Below, one piece after another: positions 47,610-56,919 of a stretch of DNA of 64,000 nucleotides. Where the stretch lies: positions 1,957,094-2,021,093 of the forward strand of contig NZ_CP061321.1 of the NCBI RefSeq assembly GCF_018687195.1. Direction: 5' to 3'. How positions within the stretch are numbered: position 1 is the first letter of the stretch; every line of letters starts with the position of its first letter. Source of the stretch: Polynucleobacter sp. MWH-UH2A. Lineage in GTDB: Bacteria > Pseudomonadota > Gammaproteobacteria > Burkholderiales > Burkholderiaceae. The notes beneath the pieces were generated by a model. The model worked only from the letters and a program-made list of their open reading frames with translations. It did no database searches and was not told the DNA's origin. The position numbers were made by a program, and so were the translations under genes.

Positions 47610-49889
47610 TTAGGCAGCCTCTTTTGCTAAGTTCATAAACAAAATGGATACTTGCGCGCCAACCACTTCTTCTCCCTGCATACGATTCCGAATTTCTATT
47701 TTGGCACCGTGATCATCAATAATCTTTTTGACTACAGCCAAACCCAATCCTGTGCCTTTGGTCTTCGTAGTAACGTAAGGCTCAAATGCTCTTGCCAATA
47801 TCTTAGCTGGAAATCCAACGCCACTATCACTTATTGTTAAGCGAACTGCATTTTGTGTTGCACCGCTTTGTTCCCCATAAGAAACCAGTTCCGTTTTAAC
47901 CTCCACTGGATCTGCCTGCCTATTTCCTTCCAAAGTGGAATCTTGGGCATTCTGAAGCAAATTATGAATGACTTGTCTCAGTTGAGTCGGATCCCCCATG
48001 ATGCTGGGGCAACGGGGATCAAGCTGTGTTCGTATTGAGCTACCCTCGTAAAGGCCCAAAATTTCTGAAGTCAGCGTATTAATTGAAACCGGCTTTAATT
48101 GGGGTGTTGGAGTCTTGGCAAAATCTCGGAAGTCATTGACCATTTCCTTCATCGCCTGCACCTGACTAATAATCGTCTCGGTGCTACGATTCATCATCTC
48201 TTCCTGCTCAACGCTGAGCTTGCCGGCTAACTTATGCTGCAAGCGCTCTGCGGATAGCTGAATCGGGGTAAGTGGATTTTTTATCTCGTGAGCCAAGCGT
48301 CGGGCAACCTCGCTCCAAGCAATAGATCTTTGAGCGCTCACCACATCCGTAATATCGTCAAACACGACCATGCGTAGATCGTCAGTTAATTGGGTGCCAC
48401 GCACAAACAAGGTCACGCCCAATTCATTTTCATATTCATTGCTTGTTTGAAGCTGGATCTGTTTTTGCCAAATAGGCGCAACCGTGTTCTCTGAACCGCT
48501 TTCGGTAACAGCAAGCTTCATCGTAGCAAAGCCTTCTTTAATGGCTTCCTCGAACTCGACCAGCGCGGGATTATTGCTTAAGGGCTTTCCATCAAGCAGG
48601 GTTAAGTCTTGAGCAAAAATTCGGTCTGCGCCCGCATTGCTTGAAACAACATTGTAATTTCTATCAAAAATACAAACCCCTGCTGTAAGGCTCCCCAGAA
48701 CTTTTTCCAAGAAAGCCTTGGACTCTTGTAGCGATGTACGAGTATCTGCCAACTGCTTGGTCATGACATTGAATTGTCTGGTTAGCATTCCCAATTCATC
48801 GCCAGTGTCCAACTCTGGCTTAGGTGATAAGTCGCCCTGTGCAACCGCCTGCGTACCCTTGAGCAGCATGAGTAACGGTCGAGCCAATTGACGGCCCAAT
48901 AACAAAGCCAAAGTCACCGCAACAAACAAAGCAAAAAAGAGGGTTAGCGTTAAGGTGCCCACAAACATTTTGCGCAGGCCAGTTCGCCCTAAGGATTTTT
49001 CCTGATATTCACTATAAGCAGACTCAACTGCGTAAATATTTTTAGCCAGTGGCATTGGTATATAGCGCACCAGCTGTAAAAAATACCGGTCATCCGCGCC
49101 CTTACTTACCATCGCCTTCTGACGCACAACGGGAACAATTGCCCGCACACGATAACCTCGTTGACCACCGTCCATTTCAACCTGGTCCAGAAAGGTCACG
49201 CCTTTCTTTTTAAATGCTTCAGCGACAACGTCTGGACTTGGCGCAGGCAAATACTTCTTCGACTTTAGTTCGCTCGAAAATATTAAACTGCGCTGCATAG
49301 TAAACAGGCTGACTTCTTGAATGCCAAACTGATTGCGAATTTTCATCACCATGGCGCCGACCTGCTCTGAGCTCGTGCCTGATGGAACTTGCGCAATTTG
49401 CTCGGCGATAAAGTTGCCTTCGCCCAAGATCTCTTCCTGTGCCACGCGCAAGGTCACGCGACCCAACTCTAAGCCTGAATTGAGGGCCGACTCAACTTGC
49501 ACATCAAACCAAGTCTCGATGCTTCGCGAAACGAACTGAAGTGACACGCCATACAAAATTAAGCCGGGAACAATGCCCACTAAAGCAAAAATCATCGCCA
49601 ACTTTGCAATCAGGCGCGTTCCAAAATGACCGCGATGCCAACGCACCGCAATCACAATAGCAAGCACCAAGATGACCAGAATTAACGAGGCCCCAATAAT
49701 CAGATTGGCTGCGTAAAGCCAAATGAAATAACGATCAAAAAACTCAGTATTGGATGAGGCAATCGAAAGCAAGATCAGCAATAGAAGAGCGAAAGCGCCG
49801 ATGAGTCCTATTGCCCCGGGCAGTATTTTTTTACGCCATAGCTTGGAATCAAAAAAGCTTGGCTTCTGCGGCGCGAAAGTCTCTCTCAT
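47610..49889 (-). CDS. NtrY-like sensor histidine kinase
   Basis: Membrane-bound kinase of about 759 residues: two N-terminal membrane segments (about 25-48, 60-85), a third near 100-120, an extracytoplasmic loop, another segment (about 310-335), HAMP, a PAS domain (GSLTAGVCIFDRNYNVVSSN), then HisKA with HEIKNPLTPIQLSAERL (phospho-His about 534) and HATPase with LLQNAQDS, DSGVGFP and GTGLGLAVVKKI. The layout is that of NtrY. ATG 49889 follows directly after a GTG; either may start. The signal is unknown; NtrY/X in other proteobacteria respond to nitrogen or redox state. Confidence 0.93.
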   Translation of the reverse strand: MRETFAPQKPSFFDSKLWRKKILPGAIGLIGAFALLLLILLSIASSNTEFFDRYFIWLYAANLIIGASLILVILVLAIVIAVRWHRGHFGTRLIAKLAMIFALVGIVPGLILYGVSLQFVSRSIETWFDVQVESALNSGLELGRVTLRVAQEEILGEGNFIAEQIAQVPSGTSSEQVGAMVMKIRNQFGIQEVSLFTMQRSLIFSSELKSKKYLPAPSPDVVAEAFKKKGVTFLDQVEMDGGQRGYRVRAIVPVVRQKAMVSKGADDRYFLQLVRYIPMPLAKNIYAVESAYSEYQEKSLGRTGLRKMFVGTLTLTLFFALFVAVTLALLLGRQLARPLLMLLKGTQAVAQGDLSPKPELDTGDELGMLTRQFNVMTKQLADTRTSLQESKAFLEKVLGSLTAGVCIFDRNYNVVSSNAGADRIFAQDLTLLDGKPLSNNPALVEFEEAIKEGFATMKLAVTESGSENTVAPIWQKQIQLQTSNEYENELGVTLFVRGTQLTDDLRMVVFDDITDVVSAQRSIAWSEVARRLAHEIKNPLTPIQLSAERLQHKLAGKLSVEQEEMMNRSTETIISQVQAMKEMVNDFRDFAKTPTPQLKPVSINTLTSEILGLYEGSSIRTQLDPRCPSIMGDPTQLRQVIHNLLQNAQDSTLEGNRQADPVEVKTELVSYGEQSGATQNAVRLTISDSGVGFPAKILARAFEPYVTTKTKGTGLGLAVVKKIIDDHGAKIEIRNRMQGEEVVGAQVSILFMNLAKEAA

Positions 49890-49892
49890 CAC

Positions 49893-50474
49893 TTATCGCT
49901 TAATTGGGCTAGGGCTATTTGCTGAAAATGGGAAATGCAACCAATCGCTTGAAACATTCCACTCACGGTTATTCAGTGCATTGACTTGAAATGGCTTTGG
50001 CAACTTGCTTAAATCTAGACTCATGCGCAAGCTAGCACTATAAGATTTACTTGGGTCAATTTGACTGCCTTCGATGACCCGCCAACCACCAATGCTTCCA
50101 ACCGCCTGTAATGCCTCAGATATGGTTCTGGCCGAAAATGTGAGTCCTTCTGAGGCAATCCGATATTGCTGAGTAAGCGGTTGATATGACAATCGCGTTT
50201 GTCTTTGCATAGAGACAGATTTCTCATCAAACCAATACCAACGAGAACGCACTAAATCAAAATCCGTTTGAAAATAAAGAACCACGCCTTTCTGCACAGC
50301 ATCTTCTAAGCCTGGAGAAAGTTCAATTTGAAAAGCAGCACTCAACACCCAATCGCTATCAACCTTTTCTAACTCAAAAGATTTGATTTTGATGCCCTCA
50401 GCATTGACGGTTGTTGAAATTAAACTCAACGCCATCAAACCCAAAAGGATGAATTGCTTAATTCTTTGGCTCAT
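49893..50474 (-). CDS. DUF4390 domain-containing exported protein
   Basis: Protein of 193 residues with a signal peptide (cleavage near STTVNAEG, residue 25) and a beta-rich periplasmic part with SWYWFDEK-like and RQTRLSYQPLTQQYRI segments characteristic of DUF4390. No known function. Its conserved place between rsmB and the NtrY-like kinase, with an ATGA overlap to rsmB, suggests it may assist the sensor (inference). Confidence 0.85.
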   Translation of the reverse strand: MSQRIKQFILLGLMALSLISTTVNAEGIKIKSFELEKVDSDWVLSAAFQIELSPGLEDAVQKGVVLYFQTDFDLVRSRWYWFDEKSVSMQRQTRLSYQPLTQQYRIASEGLTFSARTISEALQAVGSIGGWRVIEGSQIDPSKSYSASLRMSLDLSKLPKPFQVNALNNREWNVSSDWLHFPFSANSPSPIKR

Positions 50475-51790
50475 CGCCCATTTTTCTTAAACAAAGCATA
50501 GTAAAAACCGTCATTTACCTCGGTGGGTAAAAGCTGTCCTGGAGCGTCTAATCGTAACGCATTGGCATGCTGCTGCGCAAACCAAATTGCCTGATCTTCC
50601 CCCTCTTCAGGAAATACCGAGCAGGTTACATATAAAAGCAAGCCTTCGGGCTTTAGCACTTCCCACGCCTGGGCCAATATTTCACGCTGCTTCTTTTGTA
50701 AAGCTGGGATATCGGACTGTCGCCGTAAAAAAGGAATATCTGGATGCCTTGCAACAATGCCCGATGCAGAGCATGGGGCATCTAGCAAAATTTTGTCAAA
50801 GAGAGCGCCATCCCACCAAGTAGATTTTGATGCATCACCGCGCAGCACTTTTACTTTCTCAGAATGCAAACGAAGTCGATCTAAATTGCCATTAATTTTT
50901 CCAAGTCGCGCTTCATCAATTTCAAGCGCCACCATCTGACAATCCGCCAACTCCAATATGTGCGCAGTTTTTCCACCGGGCGCAGAGCAAGCGTCCAATA
51001 CCAAATCATTCGGGGCAGGAGACAACAAACTTGCGGCCAACTGAGCGCCGCTATCTTGCACAGAAACTGCGCCACTATAAAAACCGGGCAAATCCGAAAC
51101 TGGTACCGGGTTAGGGAGCAACAGGGCACTTGGCAATGCAAATCCTGCAAGGGATTTCACGGCAGAAAAAGCAATGCCTACTTCATCTAACAATGATTGA
51201 TATTGCTCACGAGAATATTGCTTTTGATTGACTCGCAAAATGAGTGGAGCACGCTTTGCTTGAGCAAACAAAATTGATTGCCACTGCTTTGAATAATTTC
51301 GCTTGAGATTTGCTCTCCACCAAGGAGGAACATACATTGGAATAGGATCGGGAGGATACTCTGAGGCTTGTGTTGCAAAGCTTACTTTACGCAATACCGC
51401 ATTTACTAAGCCCTTGGCATACATGGTCTTGTCATACTCTCCACATGCCCTCACCGCCTGATCAACAATCGTATGGCTGGCATAGCCCTTACCGTCATTA
51501 CTGTCTTGCAAAAACAGTGCGATTGCGACACTCAATAAATGGCCGACCTCAGGTGGCGGATTTTTGGGAATCAATTGCTTCATCAATTCCTGTGAGCGCA
51601 CCCATTTACGCAGCGCATTGAAGCTTAGGCTCTGAACAATTGGTCGCTCATGCGAATCTAATTGTTCCAGCACCTCTGTTAACGATCGACCACTCATAAC
51701 CTCGCCTATTGCTTGCGCTGAAATCGTAATCGCTTCAGACAAGGGGAGATTGAGTGAAGTCTTTTGATCTTCCAAAGGCAATGTACTCAA
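50471..51790 (-). CDS. rsmB: 16S rRNA (cytosine-967-C5)-methyltransferase
   Basis: SAM-dependent rRNA methyltransferase (439 residues): an N-terminal NusB-like RNA-binding domain (about 1-150) and the catalytic domain with DACSAPGGKTAHILE, KILLDAPCSASGI (the nucleophile/assisting Cys of the family in APCSASG and a later TCSVFPEEGE). The TTG start at 51790 overlaps the fmt stop by 4 nt; no ATG fits better. Member of the def-fmt-rsmB translation cluster. Confidence 0.94.
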   Translation of the reverse strand: MSTLPLEDQKTSLNLPLSEAITISAQAIGEVMSGRSLTEVLEQLDSHERPIVQSLSFNALRKWVRSQELMKQLIPKNPPPEVGHLLSVAIALFLQDSNDGKGYASHTIVDQAVRACGEYDKTMYAKGLVNAVLRKVSFATQASEYPPDPIPMYVPPWWRANLKRNYSKQWQSILFAQAKRAPLILRVNQKQYSREQYQSLLDEVGIAFSAVKSLAGFALPSALLLPNPVPVSDLPGFYSGAVSVQDSGAQLAASLLSPAPNDLVLDACSAPGGKTAHILELADCQMVALEIDEARLGKINGNLDRLRLHSEKVKVLRGDASKSTWWDGALFDKILLDAPCSASGIVARHPDIPFLRRQSDIPALQKKQREILAQAWEVLKPEGLLLYVTCSVFPEEGEDQAIWFAQQHANALRLDAPGQLLPTEVNDGFYYALFKKNGR

Positions 51791-52797
51791 GAGCGAGAAT
51801 TTTCTTTAACTTGGAAGCGCAAAACTTCACCGACTTCGCATAAGCCTTGTAAGCACAGTTTTGCTTGGATTCTTTTCCCACCAGGCTTTTGCATTTCTAA
51901 AATTTCAATGACGCCAGTGCCGCACTTTACAAAAACACTCTCATTGCTAAATCCAAGCACTTGGCCCGCGCTAGCTCTTTCCCCGCTGGGTGTCTCTTTG
52001 GGAATACGGGAGTCCCATAGCTTAAAAGTTAAGTAGCCAATCGAGCTACTAGCCCCAGGGAATGGATTGAACGCCCGAATTCGGGCATCGATTTCTTGAG
52101 CGCTCTTGCTCCAGTCAACCTCAGCCTCATCTTTTGTAATTTTTTCTGCGTAAGTAATTCCTTGGCTTGCTTGTGGACTTCTTTGCAGTTGATCACTACG
52201 TTCGAGCTGGTCTAGAGTCTTCACGATTAATTTCGCACCCAATGCAGCCAGCCTGTCATGCAAGCTAGCGCTGGTTTCATTCGGATGAATATCAAACTCT
52301 TCTACCATCACGGTATCGCCAGCGTCCAAACCAGCATCCATCTGCATAATGCAAACGCCCGTTTTAGAGTCCCCAGACTCAATAGCGCGCTGAATAGGTG
52401 CCGCCCCTCGCCAACGGGGCAAAAGCGAGGCATGAATATTAAAACTTCCATGTCTGCCAGTACGCTCGCTGATGTCCAAGATTTCTTGGGGCAAAATCAA
52501 GCCGTAAGCAACTACCACCATCGCATCAAAATCTATTTCCAAGAGCTTCTTATATGCATCTTCAGCCTGAATTTTTTTCTGAGGATCAACGACATTACGC
52601 CTAAGCGTCTCTGGCTGCAGTACGGGAATATTTTTTGCTATAGCAAACTGTTTCACTGGGCTAGCCTGCAAATGCATACCCCGACCAGCGCGACGATCGG
52701 GCTGTGTTAGAACAAGAACAATCTCATGACCCGCTTCATCAATCGCGCGCATTGCTTGCGCTGCAAATTCGGGAGTGCCAGCAAAAACAATTTTCAT
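51787..52797 (-). CDS. fmt: methionyl-tRNA formyltransferase
   Basis: Formylates Met-tRNA(fMet) with 10-formyl-THF, for translation initiation. About 336 residues: MKIVFAGTPEFAAQ at the N-terminus, the active-site HASLLPRWRGAAPIQRAI block, and IMQMDAGLDAGD; C-terminal tRNA-binding domain from about 215. ATG 52797 was chosen over a GTG frame start 7 codons upstream. Encoded 7 bp after def, the enzyme that later removes the formyl group. Confidence 0.97.
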   Translation of the reverse strand: MKIVFAGTPEFAAQAMRAIDEAGHEIVLVLTQPDRRAGRGMHLQASPVKQFAIAKNIPVLQPETLRRNVVDPQKKIQAEDAYKKLLEIDFDAMVVVAYGLILPQEILDISERTGRHGSFNIHASLLPRWRGAAPIQRAIESGDSKTGVCIMQMDAGLDAGDTVMVEEFDIHPNETSASLHDRLAALGAKLIVKTLDQLERSDQLQRSPQASQGITYAEKITKDEAEVDWSKSAQEIDARIRAFNPFPGASSSIGYLTFKLWDSRIPKETPSGERASAGQVLGFSNESVFVKCGTGVIEILEMQKPGGKRIQAKLCLQGLCEVGEVLRFQVKENSRS

Positions 52798-52804
52798 GCG
52801 GGCG

Positions 52805-53320
52805 CTAGCGCTGACCAAGCAATTCTTTGCTGCGCTTTTTCATCTTTTGCGAGATGCGACTACGTTTCAACAAAGAAAGATACTCAACAAATACTTTGCC
52901 TTGCAAATGATCTAGTTCGTGTTGCAAACAAACTGCCAATAACCCATCGGCTTCAATTTCAAACTCTTTTCCATCGAGGTCTAAGGCTTTCACTTTGACC
53001 TGCGCAGGGCGCTCTACCTCATCGTAGAATTCGGGCACTGAAAGACAACCCTCGCGCCAAATTTTTTTCTCAGGACTTGCCCAAACAATTTCAGGGTTGA
53101 TAAAAACCATCAATTCATTTTGGTCATCCGAGACGTCGATAACAACAATACGCTCATGAATATCAACTTGAGTAGCTGCCAAGCCCACACCTGGCGCTTC
53201 GTACATTGTTTCAGCCATATCAGCCACTATTTTTTTAATGCGCGCGTCTACAGCTGCAACCGGTTTGGCAACCTTGTGCAAGCGCGGATCAGGATAGCTA
53301 AGGACATTTAATAAGGCCAT
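52805..53320 (-). CDS. def: peptide deformylase
   Basis: Metalloprotease (171 residues from ATG 53320) that removes the N-formyl group from nascent proteins. The three motifs are present: [13 protein letters not shown] (GxGLAAxQ), REGCLSVP (EGCLS, metal Cys) and [18 protein letters not shown] (HExDH). First gene of the operon that runs to the NtrX-like regulator; divergent from dprA with a 95-bp gap. Confidence 0.97.
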   Translation of the reverse strand: MALLNVLSYPDPRLHKVAKPVAAVDARIKKIVADMAETMYEAPGVGLAATQVDIHERIVVIDVSDDQNELMVFINPEIVWASPEKKIWREGCLSVPEFYDEVERPAQVKVKALDLDGKEFEIEADGLLAVCLQHELDHLQGKVFVEYLSLLKRSRISQKMKKRSKELLGQR

Positions 53321-53415
53321 GTAGGAATTATCCAACAGAGCAATCCGTCTGTCCCAATTGCATGCATTTCCCTAATCTTCAAAATGATTAATTCAACCCT
53401 CAATTCAAAACCGCT

Positions 53416-54078
53416 ATGCACACACTATTCCGAAAGGATGCAAACTATCCGCCACGCCTAAATGATTTGTTTGACCCTCCCAGTCCCCTATATATATGCG
53501 GCAATCTAGACTTACTGAAGATGCCCATGATTGCCGTCATTGGATCCCGTCAAGCGAGCGCCAACGGTCTCAGGAATGCGGCCTTATTTGCAAATCAACT
53601 CGCCCAATCTGGGGCCCTGATCATTTCTGGGCTAGCCAGAGGCATAGATGGTGCCGCCCATCGCGCCACAATAAACGCACCCGGCAAGCATTTCACTGCA
53701 GCTGTTTGTGGGACAGGCCTAGACACTGTTTACCCAAAAGAACATCGAGAATTGGCCGCCAATATTTGTCAACGAGGCTTATTAATTTCTGAGCTAGACC
53801 CCGGAGTGGGGCCCAAACCCTTCCACTTTCCCAGGCGGAATCGAATTATTGCCGCCCTGGCTTTGGGCGTAGTTGTAATCGAGGCAGCAGAACATTCTGG
53901 CTCACTGATAACCGCACGAATTGCCGCAGATCTGGGGCGAGAGGTTTTTGCACTACCCGGCCCCGCACATGACCCACTTTATGCGGGCTGCCACCAACTC
54001 ATTCAGCAGGGCGCCAAATTGGTTTGCAAGCCAAAAGAGGTGTTGGAAGAGCTCATTTTTGATAAAAACAGCATTTAA
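53416..54078 (+). CDS. dprA: minimal DprA (DNA processing protein, Rossmann core only)
   Basis: Single-strand DNA-binding recombination mediator that loads RecA during natural transformation. The core is clear: VIGSRQASANG, ISGLARGIDGAAHR, GTGLDTVYPKEH, FPRRNRIIAALALGVVVIEA and SGSLITARIAADLGREVFALPG. At 220 residues it lacks both the N-terminal SAM-like domain and the C-terminal winged helix of full-length DprA (about 370). The 183 bp downstream hold no remnant of the latter and the def gene bounds the upstream side, so the short form looks genuine. Confidence 0.9.
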   Translation: MHTLFRKDANYPPRLNDLFDPPSPLYICGNLDLLKMPMIAVIGSRQASANGLRNAALFANQLAQSGALIISGLARGIDGAAHRATINAPGKHFTAAVCGTGLDTVYPKEHRELAANICQRGLLISELDPGVGPKPFHFPRRNRIIAALALGVVVIEAAEHSGSLITARIAADLGREVFALPGPAHDPLYAGCHQLIQQGAKLVCKPKEVLEELIFDKNSI

Positions 54079-54110
54079 AGGGTAAAAAATGCGGTTTTCC
54101 TTAAGTTGCG

Positions 54111-54135
54111 GTCCAAAAATAGGGGCTTTTTGGAC
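54111..54135 (+). terminator. hairpin downstream of dprA
   Basis: GTCCAAAAA and TTTTTGGAC form a perfect 9-bp stem with a 7-nt loop, 32 bp after the dprA stop. It may end dprA; the T run is inside the stem. A weaker AGCCAA/TTGGCT pair follows at 54186-54209. Rest of the 183-bp gap holds nothing recognised apart from presumed topB promoter. Confidence 0.4.
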
Positions 54136-54261
54136 ATTTCTAGATTTATCGGTTAATAATAAAAAAGAGGGTTTAGAGGGGGTAAAGCCAAATTCAGGTT
54201 AAATTGGCTCTCCTTATTACCCAGCAAAAACATTCATTTCAGCTCAAATTTAGGCAAACGC

Positions 54262-56919
54262 GTGGCAAAAGCACCTTCCAAAAGCAGCTCCAAAACCTCT
54301 TCGGTAGACCACCCTAAGGCACTCATCATTGCCGAAAAACCTTCAGTCGCCAATGACATTGCCAAAGCCTTGGGCGGATTTACAAAATATGAAGACTATT
54401 TTGAGAGCGATGATTTTCTGATCTCTTCTGCAGTCGGTCATTTATTGGAAATTGCCGCTCCTGAAGAATATGACGTTAAGCGTGGCAAATGGTCTTTTGC
54501 CAACCTTCCTGTCGTGCCGCCTTATTTTGATCTGCGCCCTATTGCCAAAACAGAATCACGTTTAAAGGTTTTGCAAAAACTGATTAAACGGAAAGATGTC
54601 GCCTCACTCATTAATGCGTGTGACGCGGGACGTGAAGGTGAACTAATTTTCAGATTAATTGCACAACATGCAAAAGCGTCACAAACTGTAAAACGGCTTT
54701 GGCTGCAGTCCATGACGCCAGCCGCAATACGAGAAGGATTTACAAACTTACGTACCGATGAAGACATGCAGCCTTTGGCTGATGCTGCACGTTGCCGCTC
54801 TGAAGCGGATTGGCTTGTAGGCATTAATGGTACTAGGGCAATGACTGCCTTCAATAGCAAAAGTGGCGGATTCTTTTTAACTACCGTTGGGCGCGTTCAA
54901 ACGCCCACACTCTCTATCGTGGTTGAACGTGAAGAGCTCATTCGCAAATTTGTATCGAAAGATTATTGGGAAGTAAAAGCCGAATTTATCGCGGCAGCTG
55001 GCATCTATGAAGGCCGCTGGTTTGATCCTAAGTTTAAAAAGGATGTTGCTGAGCCAGACGCTCGCGAGAACCGCCTCTGGAGTGAAGCAGCGGCGCAAAG
55101 TATTGTGACTGCTTGTCGCGGGAAAAAAGCCAACGTTACTGAAGAATCGAAACCTGCAACACAACTTGCCCCACAACTGTTTGACCTTACCAGTTTGCAA
55201 CGTGAAGCAAATGCGCGCTTTGGTTTCTCAGCAAAAAATACTTTGGGTTTGGCGCAGGCACTTTATGAGCGCCACAAAGTTCTGACATATCCACGTACTG
55301 ATGCAAAAGCACTTCCTGAAGACTACTTAGATACCGTTAAGCAAACTGTCGAAAACCTAGCAGAGCATTCTCAAGAATATCGGCCATTTGCTAAACAGAT
55401 TTTGCAAGGAGACCCCAAGGATGCAAAAGCTGGCTACGGTTGGATCAATCCTAATAAACGCATCTTTGATAACTCCAAGATTTCGGATCACTTTGCGATC
55501 ATTCCAACGCTGGAAGCGCCAAAAAGCCTCAGCGAGCCTGAGGCAAAGTTATATGACCTCGTGGTGCGTCGCTTCTTAGCAGTCTTTTATCCTGCTGCCG
55601 AATTTAAAGTAACCACTCGCATTACAGAAACCTCAGGCCACCATTTCAAGACGGAAGGTCGCGTGCTTGTTAACCCTGGGTGGTTAACTGTTTATGGCAA
55701 GTCCAACCAAGCAGATGATGAGCTTGCACCAGTTCAAGAGAGCGAGTCTGTGCAAACAGAATCCGTCGTTGCTGTTCCACTGAAAACAAAACCGCCTGCA
55801 CGCTATTCAGAAGCAACCTTACTTTCCGCCATGGAAAGCGCGGGCAAGTGGGTTGATGATGATGAGATGCGTGAGGCTATGGCCGAGAAGGGCCTAGGTA
55901 CACCGGCAACGCGTGCCGCCATTATCGAAGGCCTGCTAGCAGAAAAGTATATTGTGCGTGAAGCTCGCGAGCTTATACCGACCGCAAAAGCATTCCAATT
56001 AATGACGCTGTTGCGTGGACTTGATGTTGAAGAACTCACTCGCCCAGACTTAACGGGTAGCTGGGAAAACAAGCTGTCCCTCATCGAGCACGGCAAGATG
56101 AATCGCGATACCTTCATGCAAGAAATCGCGCAAATGACTCAGCGCATTGTGAAGCGCGCAAAAGAATATGACAGCGACACCATTCCTGGTGACTACGCCA
56201 CTCTGTCAACTCCTTGCCCACACTGCAAAGGGCCGGTAAAAGAAAACTATCGTCGCTTTGCCTGTGAAAAATGTGGTTTTACGATTAGCAAAACACCCGG
56301 TGGTCGCGCATTTGAATATCCAGAAGTGGAAGAGCTTTTGCGTGAAAAAACGATTGGGCCTCTTCAAGGGTTCCGCAGCAAAATGGGGCGCCCTTTCGCG
56401 GCAATTATTAAGCTTACTGAAATCCCAGAGGACGATGCCGACTATCCAAACGCTGGCTACAAACTCGAATTTGATTTTGGCAACACGCAAGACGATGAAA
56501 CCGAAGCAATTGATTTCACGGGACGCCAAGCCTTAGGAGTTTGTCCAAAATGCTCAGGCGCGGTATATGAAGATGGCATGCGTTACGTATGCGAAAACAA
56601 TACTGGCCCCAATAAGACCTGCGACTTTAAGACTGGCAAAGTGGTGCTGCAACAAGAGGTGCCTGCCGAGCAGATTCAAAAACTTTTAAAAGAGGGCAAA
56701 ACGGACTTGCTGAGCAACTTCAAGTCCAATCGTACCGGGCGTGGCTTTAAGGCTTATTTAGCTTTGGGCTCTGATGGAAAAATTGGCTTTGAGTTTGAGG
56801 CCAAAGCACCAGGCGCCGCTAAAGCGCCCGCCAAAAAACGGGCGGGTGCCAGCGCTGCTACTAAGTCGGCGGCAAAACCCAAGCGGGCTAGCAAAGCGAA
56901 GTCATCTGCAAGTAGTTGA
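54262..56919 (+). CDS. topB: DNA topoisomerase III (type IA)
   Basis: Type IA topoisomerase (885 residues) that passes single strands, mainly decatenating. Visible: Toprim ALIIAEKPSVANDIAKAL and NACDAGREGELIF, the active-site Tyr in VLTYPRTDAKALP, and GLGTPATRAAIIEGL. Two zinc-ribbon-like segments follow (CPHCKGPVKENYRRFACEKC and CPKCSGAVYED ... CDF), then a Lys/Ala-rich basic tail. GTG start at 54262. The last 166 bp are also the end of the convergent oxidoreductase gene, which constrains the Lys/Ala tail sequence. Confidence 0.95.
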   Translation: MAKAPSKSSSKTSSVDHPKALIIAEKPSVANDIAKALGGFTKYEDYFESDDFLISSAVGHLLEIAAPEEYDVKRGKWSFANLPVVPPYFDLRPIAKTESRLKVLQKLIKRKDVASLINACDAGREGELIFRLIAQHAKASQTVKRLWLQSMTPAAIREGFTNLRTDEDMQPLADAARCRSEADWLVGINGTRAMTAFNSKSGGFFLTTVGRVQTPTLSIVVEREELIRKFVSKDYWEVKAEFIAAAGIYEGRWFDPKFKKDVAEPDARENRLWSEAAAQSIVTACRGKKANVTEESKPATQLAPQLFDLTSLQREANARFGFSAKNTLGLAQALYERHKVLTYPRTDAKALPEDYLDTVKQTVENLAEHSQEYRPFAKQILQGDPKDAKAGYGWINPNKRIFDNSKISDHFAIIPTLEAPKSLSEPEAKLYDLVVRRFLAVFYPAAEFKVTTRITETSGHHFKTEGRVLVNPGWLTVYGKSNQADDELAPVQESESVQTESVVAVPLKTKPPARYSEATLLSAMESAGKWVDDDEMREAMAEKGLGTPATRAAIIEGLLAEKYIVREARELIPTAKAFQLMTLLRGLDVEELTRPDLTGSWENKLSLIEHGKMNRDTFMQEIAQMTQRIVKRAKEYDSDTIPGDYATLSTPCPHCKGPVKENYRRFACEKCGFTISKTPGGRAFEYPEVEELLREKTIGPLQGFRSKMGRPFAAIIKLTEIPEDDADYPNAGYKLEFDFGNTQDDETEAIDFTGRQALGVCPKCSGAVYEDGMRYVCENNTGPNKTCDFKTGKVVLQQEVPAEQIQKLLKEGKTDLLSNFKSNRTGRGFKAYLALGSDGKIGFEFEAKAPGAAKAPAKKRAGASAATKSAAKPKRASKAKSSASS

